Shown here in pieces: positions 59,493-64,000 of a DNA stretch of 64,000 nucleotides (position 1 is the first letter of the stretch; the number at the start of each line of letters is the position of its first letter). The notes beneath the pieces were generated by a model. The model had not been told where the DNA came from and ran no database searches. It worked only from the letters and a program-made list of their open reading frames with translations. The position numbers were made by a program, and so were the translations under genes. Origin of the DNA: CBDEGU01 sp965238045 (GTDB lineage: Bacteria; Acidobacteriota; Terriglobia; Bryobacterales; UBA6623); the NCBI GenBank assembly GCA_965238045.1, contig CBDEGU010000010.1:310001-374000 (forward strand). The letters run 5' to 3'.

Positions 59493-60182
59493 ATGAGACG
59501 CTTGCAAACGATCGTCCTGGTCGCGCTGTTGGCAGCGGCCGGGCTAGCCGCCGCCGACGCTCCCCGGTGGCGGAGCGCAAAACTGGATGACGCCGAATTC
59601 CAGATCCGGCTGGTACGCGACGTGGTTGAGATCGAGCGCTTGCTCGGCAACGACCTCGATCGTGACTTCATCCTGCTCGAAATCGATGTCCGTCCTCTGT
59701 TTAACTCGAATGTAAAGATCACCCGCGACGACTTCCGGCTGCGTTCTTACCGAAACAACCAGAACTCCGAGGCCCAGTCTCCAGACCGCATCGCCGGCGC
59801 GGAGGTCCTCGTATTGCGGGATGGGCAAGGGGATGGAGGCGGAGCCTTCGCCCAGCAGGAGACGATATTTCTGGGAGGCCCCCCCGGCACGGATGGCTCG
59901 CCCGGCAGCATCACCAACCCGGGGGCATTGGGCGCGGGTGTGGGCTCGGGATCGGGCGTTCCCGGCGGAATCGGGTCACTCTCGAACGAAACCAGGCCCG
60001 AGGCCACACTGCTCGAGCGGTTGCAGCGGCTGGAACTCCCGGTGGGGGAGACGCGGGAGCAGGTCCGCGGCTATCTCTATTTTCAGGTCAATCCGAAACA
60101 CAAACCCAAGCATCTCGTGCTCGGGTACGACGGTTCGGCCGGTGAGTACAAGATATACTTCAAGAAGAACAAGAAGAAGTAG
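59493..60182 (+). CDS. exported protein of unknown function with a Gly/Ser-rich linker
   Basis: A signal peptide (LQTIVLVALLAAAGLAAA) precedes an alpha+beta domain (DFILLEIDVRPLFNSNVKITRDDFRLRSY), a G/S/P-rich segment of about 60 residues, and a C-terminal domain (LERLQRLELPVGETREQVRGYLYF, HLVLGYDGSAGEYKIYF) ending in a lysine tail KKNKKK. I do not recognise the family. The start is chosen for the signal peptide and the preceding GAGGG. It is read toward bamA but 233 bp apart. Confidence 0.65.
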   Translation: MRRLQTIVLVALLAAAGLAAADAPRWRSAKLDDAEFQIRLVRDVVEIERLLGNDLDRDFILLEIDVRPLFNSNVKITRDDFRLRSYRNNQNSEAQSPDRIAGAEVLVLRDGQGDGGGAFAQQETIFLGGPPGTDGSPGSITNPGALGAGVGSGSGVPGGIGSLSNETRPEATLLERLQRLELPVGETREQVRGYLYFQVNPKHKPKHLVLGYDGSAGEYKIYFKKNKKK

Positions 60183-60415
60183 CGTCCCGAGCAACGGCGG
60201 TCCGTGGCGGTCCGGCATTGGCTGGCCGCCGGGCCACTGGTTCACGGGCCAGCGGGAAGTTTACCCCTATCCCGGTCTGTTGGGGCGGTGTTTCGTTACA
60301 ATAGGTTTTTCGGCGCGCGTTGAGATCGCGGGCGAAGTTGAAACCGCGATGATCGGCGATGCGTAACTAACTCCAGACCGCGAAGATCCGCACACAGGTA
60401 AGGAATGGTTTGTCT

Positions 60416-63400
60416 ATGAATGGTCGCCGACTTCGGCGCCCCGTCCACGCAGGGTTCCTCTTTTTTTGGATGTTCTCGCTGATTAGTCCCGCATGGGGTC
60501 AGTCAGAGGCGGTAGGCGTGCGCCCCGATCCCGACCCAACGCCGGAATACCTCAAGCCAGCCCTCCGGCCGGCGGGTGCAGGCGTCCCGGCGAGACCCGA
60601 GATGGTCCTCGCGCAGCAGACCCAGCCTCCGCGGGCCACGCCGCCGTCTCCTTTTGAAGACGTTGGCGAGGCAGATCAACAAAGCAAGAAGCCCCCGAGT
60701 CCTTTTGAAGAGATCCAAGACGAGCAGCCGTCAGCGGAAGAGGCGGTTCCAGATGTTGCGGCGGGCGAGATCATCGAGGCGATCCAGTTCCGGGGCACGC
60801 GGCGCATTCCCCGCGATGGTCTGCTGGCGCGCATCTTCGCCAAGCCGGGTGATGTCCTCGACAAGGATGTCCTGTTGCGGGATTATCGGGTTCTTTGGAA
60901 TACCGGATATTTTGACGATCTGCGCTTGGAGATCGACGACGGCGAGACGGGCAAGATCATCCGCTTCGTGGCGACCGAACGCCGCGTCATCCGCAGCATC
61001 CGCTACGAAGGGCTCAAGTCCGCGACGATTTCCGATGTCCTCGATCGCTTCAAGGAGCGGCGCGTCGGCCTGGGCGTCGAAGACCGCTACGACCCAACCC
61101 GCGTGCAGAGGGCGATGGTTGTTCTGCGCGAACTGCTCGGCGAGCGGGGACGCCAATACGCCGAGATCCGGCCACAGATCTCACAAATCCCTCCCTCGGC
61201 GATCGAAGTCGTATTCCACGTTACCGAAGGCCCCAAGGTGAAGGTCGGCAAGCTCCTCATCGAAGGCAACGAAGCCGTCTCGGACGGTAAAGTCCGCCGG
61301 GCCATGAAGAACCTGCGCCCGACGGGAATCCCGCACAGCATCTTCCTGGAAAAAATGTTCAAGAAGACCTTCGATGCCCGCAAACTCGACGAGGACAAAG
61401 ACCGCGTTCGCCTGATGTACCAGGAGCAAGGGCACTTCAAGGCGACCGTCACCCGCCACGAACTCAATACCCGCGACGTCTTCGGTCGCAAGATATTCCC
61501 GATCCCGTTCATCTTCAAGAAGCGCGGCAAGCGGACCGACGTCACGCTCTTCATGGACGAGGGCCCGGTATACCGGCTCGGCAAACTCAGCTTCACTGAT
61601 GTCAAACTGTTCCGGGACGCGGCCTTCCTGAACCGCGTCTTTCGGATGGACACCGGCGACATCTTCGACGTCAAGAAACTTCGCGAGGGTCTCGACAACC
61701 TTAAGAAGGCATACGGAGAATTCGGCTACATCGACTTTGTGGCCGAGCCCAACTTTGAATTCCGGGACAGCGAGGATCCGCCCAAGGTCGATCTCAACCT
61801 GGCCGTCGAGGAAGGAAAACAGTTCTTCGTTCGGCGCATCAACTTCGCGGGCAACACGACGACGCGCGACAAGGTCATTCGGCGCCAGTTGATCGTGGAT
61901 GAGGGCGATATGTTCAGCACGCGGTTGTGGGATCTCAGCATCCTGCGGCTAAATCAGCTGGGCTATTTCGAACCGCTGAAAGAAGACGAGGCCACCGACA
62001 TCCAGCGCGACACCAGAAACGGGCTGGTCGACCTGACGCTCAATGTGAAGGAGCGAGGCAAAAACACGGTCAGCTTGAACGGCGGCGTGTCGGGTTTCGC
62101 CGGCAGCTTCGTCGGTTTCGGCTACTCGACGAACAACTTCATCGGACTCGGCGAAACGCTAAGCTTCAACGTCCAGCTCGGCAGCCGTCAGCGGGCGATA
62201 ACGTTTGGCTTCACCGAACCTTACTTGTTTGACCGGCCGATCCAGACCGGCTTCACGGTGTTTACCAGCCGCTTCAACTTCAATCAGGGGCGCGAGGCGT
62301 CGATCTTTTCCGGGAGGAATCTCGTTCCCCTGTTTAACCAACTGGGACAAAACAACATTCTTGACTTCCGGCAGTCCTCGGTCGGCTTCACAACTTTCGC
62401 GAGCTATCCGCTGAGGCGAAGCTTCAACCGCCTGAGCATCAGCTACCGGTACCAGCGCGACGACCTGGTTACCTTCAGCCGCTCGGCCGAGAACCTCTTC
62501 CGGTTTCAGAATTTCCTCGGCGTCTCGGGGCCGAACTCCCTGGAAGGGATTACGACCAGCGAGATCACGCCCGGCTTCTTCCATAACACCGTCAATCATC
62601 CGATCACCCCCACGGCCGGGAAAAGCCTGTTCTTCCAGACATCGTTCGCCACCATTGGGGGCAATACCCGCTTCATCCAGCCCACCATCGAGGCCAAGTA
62701 TTTCAAGAAGATGTCGAAGCGCGGAAATGTGTTCGCGACCCGTTTCTTGTTCTCGTTCTTGAGCGGCTATGGCGGCAAGGTTCCTCCGCCGTTCCGGCGC
62801 AGCTATATGGGCGGCGAGAACGACATTCGCGGATTTGAGATCTGGGGCATCAGTCCGATGATATGGATTCCAGATACCGCCACCGTCCCCATACTGAACG
62901 ACGACGGGACGCCGCGGCAGCAGGTATTGATCGTCGAGGGCGTCGAGCGCAGCGTGCCTCAACTCACGACGGTTCCAATATTTCGCTTGTCGTTTCCGGG
63001 CGGCGACACCCGCATGGTGACAAACTTTGAGTACCGCATTCCTCTCTTCGGACCGGCCACGATAGCGCCGTTCTTTGATATCGGTTTCAACAAGATTCTG
63101 CTGAAGAATCAGGTGCGGCTCAACGAAGGCCGGGTCACGGAACTGAACGCCATGTTCCCGCAGGCGGGCATCAATCGGAACATCCGCGTCATTCCCGCGA
63201 CGCAGAAGATCCGCATGTCCACTGGCCTGGAACTGCAAGTGATGATGCCGGTCATCAACGCGCCTTTCCGCTTCTATTGGGCTTATAATCCGTCGAGGGT
63301 CCAGACGTTTCTGCGGCCTCCAATTGTCGCCAACCGCTCGCAGTTTCCGAACCTCACTTCTTTCATAAGTGCCATTAGCCCGTTTGGTCGGCCGCTGCCG

Positions 63401-63451
63401 TTCTTCGAGAAGAAGAAGATCTTCCGGTTCACGGTCAGCCGCACGTTCTAA
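60416..63451 (+). CDS. bamA: outer-membrane protein assembly factor BamA
   Basis: This is the essential insertase for outer-membrane beta-barrels. A signal peptide is followed by a disordered P/E/Q-rich spacer with two PPSPFE(D/E) repeats. Five POTRA domains follow (from about 105: IEAIQFRGTRRIPRDGLLAR; VRSIRYEG-like second repeat; LGKLSFTDVKLF; FFVRRINFAGNTTTRDKVIR), then a 16-strand barrel with the conserved GGENDIRGFE-type loop (YMGGENDIRGFEIWGI). It ends in a terminal Phe (RFTVSRTF), the outer-membrane recognition signature. The start ATG at 60416 has AAGGA upstream. Length 1011 is long owing to the spacer and an extended barrel. Confidence 0.95.
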   Translation: MNGRRLRRPVHAGFLFFWMFSLISPAWGQSEAVGVRPDPDPTPEYLKPALRPAGAGVPARPEMVLAQQTQPPRATPPSPFEDVGEADQQSKKPPSPFEEIQDEQPSAEEAVPDVAAGEIIEAIQFRGTRRIPRDGLLARIFAKPGDVLDKDVLLRDYRVLWNTGYFDDLRLEIDDGETGKIIRFVATERRVIRSIRYEGLKSATISDVLDRFKERRVGLGVEDRYDPTRVQRAMVVLRELLGERGRQYAEIRPQISQIPPSAIEVVFHVTEGPKVKVGKLLIEGNEAVSDGKVRRAMKNLRPTGIPHSIFLEKMFKKTFDARKLDEDKDRVRLMYQEQGHFKATVTRHELNTRDVFGRKIFPIPFIFKKRGKRTDVTLFMDEGPVYRLGKLSFTDVKLFRDAAFLNRVFRMDTGDIFDVKKLREGLDNLKKAYGEFGYIDFVAEPNFEFRDSEDPPKVDLNLAVEEGKQFFVRRINFAGNTTTRDKVIRRQLIVDEGDMFSTRLWDLSILRLNQLGYFEPLKEDEATDIQRDTRNGLVDLTLNVKERGKNTVSLNGGVSGFAGSFVGFGYSTNNFIGLGETLSFNVQLGSRQRAITFGFTEPYLFDRPIQTGFTVFTSRFNFNQGREASIFSGRNLVPLFNQLGQNNILDFRQSSVGFTTFASYPLRRSFNRLSISYRYQRDDLVTFSRSAENLFRFQNFLGVSGPNSLEGITTSEITPGFFHNTVNHPITPTAGKSLFFQTSFATIGGNTRFIQPTIEAKYFKKMSKRGNVFATRFLFSFLSGYGGKVPPPFRRSYMGGENDIRGFEIWGISPMIWIPDTATVPILNDDGTPRQQVLIVEGVERSVPQLTTVPIFRLSFPGGDTRMVTNFEYRIPLFGPATIAPFFDIGFNKILLKNQVRLNEGRVTELNAMFPQAGINRNIRVIPATQKIRMSTGLELQVMMPVINAPFRFYWAYNPSRVQTFLRPPIVANRSQFPNLTSFISAISPFGRPLPFFEKKKIFRFTVSRTF

Positions 63452-63530
63452 GGCGCGGCGCCGGGAGGGCGCTATGATAGACTGAAGACACTTTCCTGCT
63501 AGTGTGTTACGGGTTGTTTCGAGGGGCTCC

Positions 63531-64000
63531 ATGCTAAGAAAAATATTGCGGCAAGGTTCTTTATTCGCGCTATCCCTGGTGGCGGCGAGCTCGCTTTTCG
63601 GGCAAGCGGCGGCCACCGGCACGCGCATCGGTTTGATCGCCATCCAGGACGCGATCGTGGGAACTCAGGAGGGTCAGAAAATCACTGCGGCTCTGCGCGC
63701 CAAGTACAAACCAGCCGAAGACGACATCAAGAAACAGCAGGCCGCGATCGGAGAACTGCGCCAGCAACTCCAAAGAGGCGCGAACACGATGAGTGAAGAC
63801 GCCAAGCGGAGACTGGTTCGCGATATCCAAACCAAGGAGCGCAAGGCAAAGCGCTCGATGGAAGATGCCGAATCTGAATTTCAGCGTGAGTTTCAGCGAT
63901 TCCAGCAGGAAGCTTTCGCGAAGCTGCGCTCGGTCATCAAGAAATACATGAACGACAAGGGACTCTCGCTCATTCTTGACATATCATCAGCCCAAACGCC
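63531..64000 (+). CDS. ompH: OmpH/Skp-family periplasmic chaperone, truncated by the window end
   Basis: A signal peptide (LFALSLVAASSLFG) precedes the OmpH start (RIGLIAIQDAIVGTQEGQKI), then long coiled-coil helices (KKQQAAIGELRQQLQRGANT, KRSMEDAESEFQREFQRFQQ) and the final KYMNDKGLSLILDIS. Skp holds unfolded outer-membrane proteins for BamA; the bamA-ompH order is conserved in many phyla. The ribosome site GAGGGG is 5 nt upstream. The frame is open at base 64000. Confidence 0.9.
   Translation, partial: MLRKILRQGSLFALSLVAASSLFGQAAATGTRIGLIAIQDAIVGTQEGQKITAALRAKYKPAEDDIKKQQAAIGELRQQLQRGANTMSEDAKRRLVRDIQTKERKAKRSMEDAESEFQREFQRFQQEAFAKLRSVIKKYMNDKGLSLILDISSAQT

Noticed and set aside
62159..63643. 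494-codon minus-strand frame opposite the bamA barrel
   Set aside because: Shadow frame; the plus strand encodes BamA with a C-terminal Phe signature.

Overview
The window is high-GC, gene-dense bacterial chromosome. It has a complete division and cell-wall (dcw) cluster, a bamA-ompH outer-membrane assembly locus, an alpha/beta-fused 2-oxoacid dehydrogenase E1, many lipoproteins with clear lipoboxes, and remnants of PknB-type kinase genes with PD40-like C-termini. A didermic bacterium with meso-diaminopimelate peptidoglycan (MurE DNPR motif) is well supported. Assignment to Acidobacteriota, perhaps Solibacter/Bryobacter-like, is inference from gene content and family resemblance only.

Layout. 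1-13 kb is accessory and metabolic: a frameshifted TPR gene, the E1 fusion, a copper-binding lipoprotein, a cytochrome b / molybdopterin oxidoreductase pair, a methyltransferase with an unexpected export signal, a large TPR lipoprotein, kinase-gene debris, a tandem M42 peptidase altered by a 68-bp duplication, and an exported RidA. 13-24 kb holds an omega-aminotransferase, holB, clpC, a DinB-like protein, feoB-feoA and a NarL-type two-component pair. 24-31 kb carries three copies of one IS1595-family element, each with a perfect 8-bp target duplication. Around them lie a TPR membrane protein, a dGTPase, a secreted HIT-like protein and two tandem Flp pilins. A DUF885 lipoprotein follows at 32-34 kb.

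34-51 kb is the dcw cluster on the minus strand: mraZ-rsmH-ftsL-ftsI-murE-murF-mraY-murD-ftsW-murG-murC-ftsQ-ftsA-ftsZ. Most junctions are overlapping or very short, and murB and ddl are absent. Five decameric repeats upstream of mraZ look like the MraZ operator.

The most unusual locus is 51.4-57.0 kb, read divergently from mraZ. It is a tight four-gene operon starting with a P1B-type metal ATPase fused in one frame to an HflK-like SPFH domain. Next come an HflC-like SPFH protein with 11 histidines in its first 25 residues, a second HflK-like protein and a small exported NTF2-like protein. I infer a membrane complex coupling metal export to an SPFH scaffold.

A roughly 184-bp palindromic element occurs three times (29.2, 31.7 and 57.0 kb), always in gene-end or intergenic positions. 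The right end carries an SMP-30-like lipoprotein, a DUF3592 protein, small exported or membrane proteins, bamA and the start of ompH. I saw no rRNA, tRNA, CRISPR array or prophage.
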